This document shows positions 6,477 through 6,570 of a DNA stretch of 6,570 nucleotides, piece by piece. Location: assembly GCA_021781185.1 (NCBI GenBank), contig JAJXXI010000389.1, positions 1 through 6,570 of the forward strand, read 5' to 3'. This stretch comes from a bacterium. GTDB lineage: Bacteria; Verrucomicrobiota; Verrucomicrobiia; Limisphaerales; UBA11358. The notes under the pieces are model-generated. The model had not been told where the DNA came from, did not search any database, and was given only the letters and a program-made list of their open reading frames with translations. Numbering within the stretch: position 1 is the first letter of the stretch; every line of letters starts with the position of its first letter. Position numbers and translations under genes: made by a program.

Positions 6477-6570
6477 TCACACCTTCAACTGGCGGTTCGC
6501 GCCCGGCATCCAGATTTGTTCCGGGCGCGGCTGACCGGCGTTCTCCCACGCCATGGCGTTTTCCACCGCC
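6477..6570 (-). CDS. C-terminal end of an unrecognised convergent protein (partial)
   Basis: On the minus strand a frame open from the right edge ends at TGA (6479-6477). It gives 30 residues, including AMAWENAGQPRPEQIWMPG and ending NRQLKV. The Pro, Trp and Gly content looks like real protein rather than noise, and a plus-strand gene has just ended, so a convergent gene is the natural reading. The piece is too short to assign a family. It could also be a chance open frame in GC-rich DNA. Confidence 0.5.
   Translation of the reverse strand, partial: AVENAMAWENAGQPRPEQIWMPGANRQLKV

Overview
The window is GC-rich, densely coded bacterial DNA with no rRNA, tRNA, CRISPR array, transposase or phage gene that I can see. 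A Haem_bd-type CxxCH protein, a soluble hybrid kinase with several receivers, GC-rich coding and no recognisable Shine-Dalgarno sequence before any start together suggest Verrucomicrobiota or a neighbouring PVC lineage. This is inference from gene content only. No marker gene is present, so the placement is tentative.

Left block, minus strand (1-1500): the E1 alpha and E1 beta genes of a 2-oxo acid dehydrogenase complex, alpha first and beta cut by the window edge. Several motifs look more like the branched-chain 2-oxo acid enzyme than pyruvate dehydrogenase. The 120-base gap between them holds a GC-rich two-part stem-loop. E2 and E3 genes are not in the window.

Centre, plus strand (1630-5255), divergent from E1 across a 129-base spacer: a two-gene phosphorelay. 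The first gene encodes a cytosolic hybrid histidine kinase, in order a degenerate receiver, HisKA, HATPase, two receivers and an HPt domain. The second overlaps it by ATGA and encodes a receiver-HPt-receiver protein. The pair holds one kinase core, five receiver-type domains and two HPt domains, but no DNA-binding, cyclic-di-GMP or other obvious output domain. This is the most unusual part of the window.

Right block, plus strand (5331-6434): a small membrane-anchored CxxCH haem-binding protein followed, after TGA CTC, by an in-frame ATG for an alpha/beta hydrolase of the carboxylesterase/phospholipase family. At the right edge lies the last 30 codons of a convergent minus-strand gene that I do not recognise.

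The three blocks look like separate transcription units placed side by side. Nothing in the sequence ties the phosphorelay to the E1 genes beyond the shared divergent spacer.
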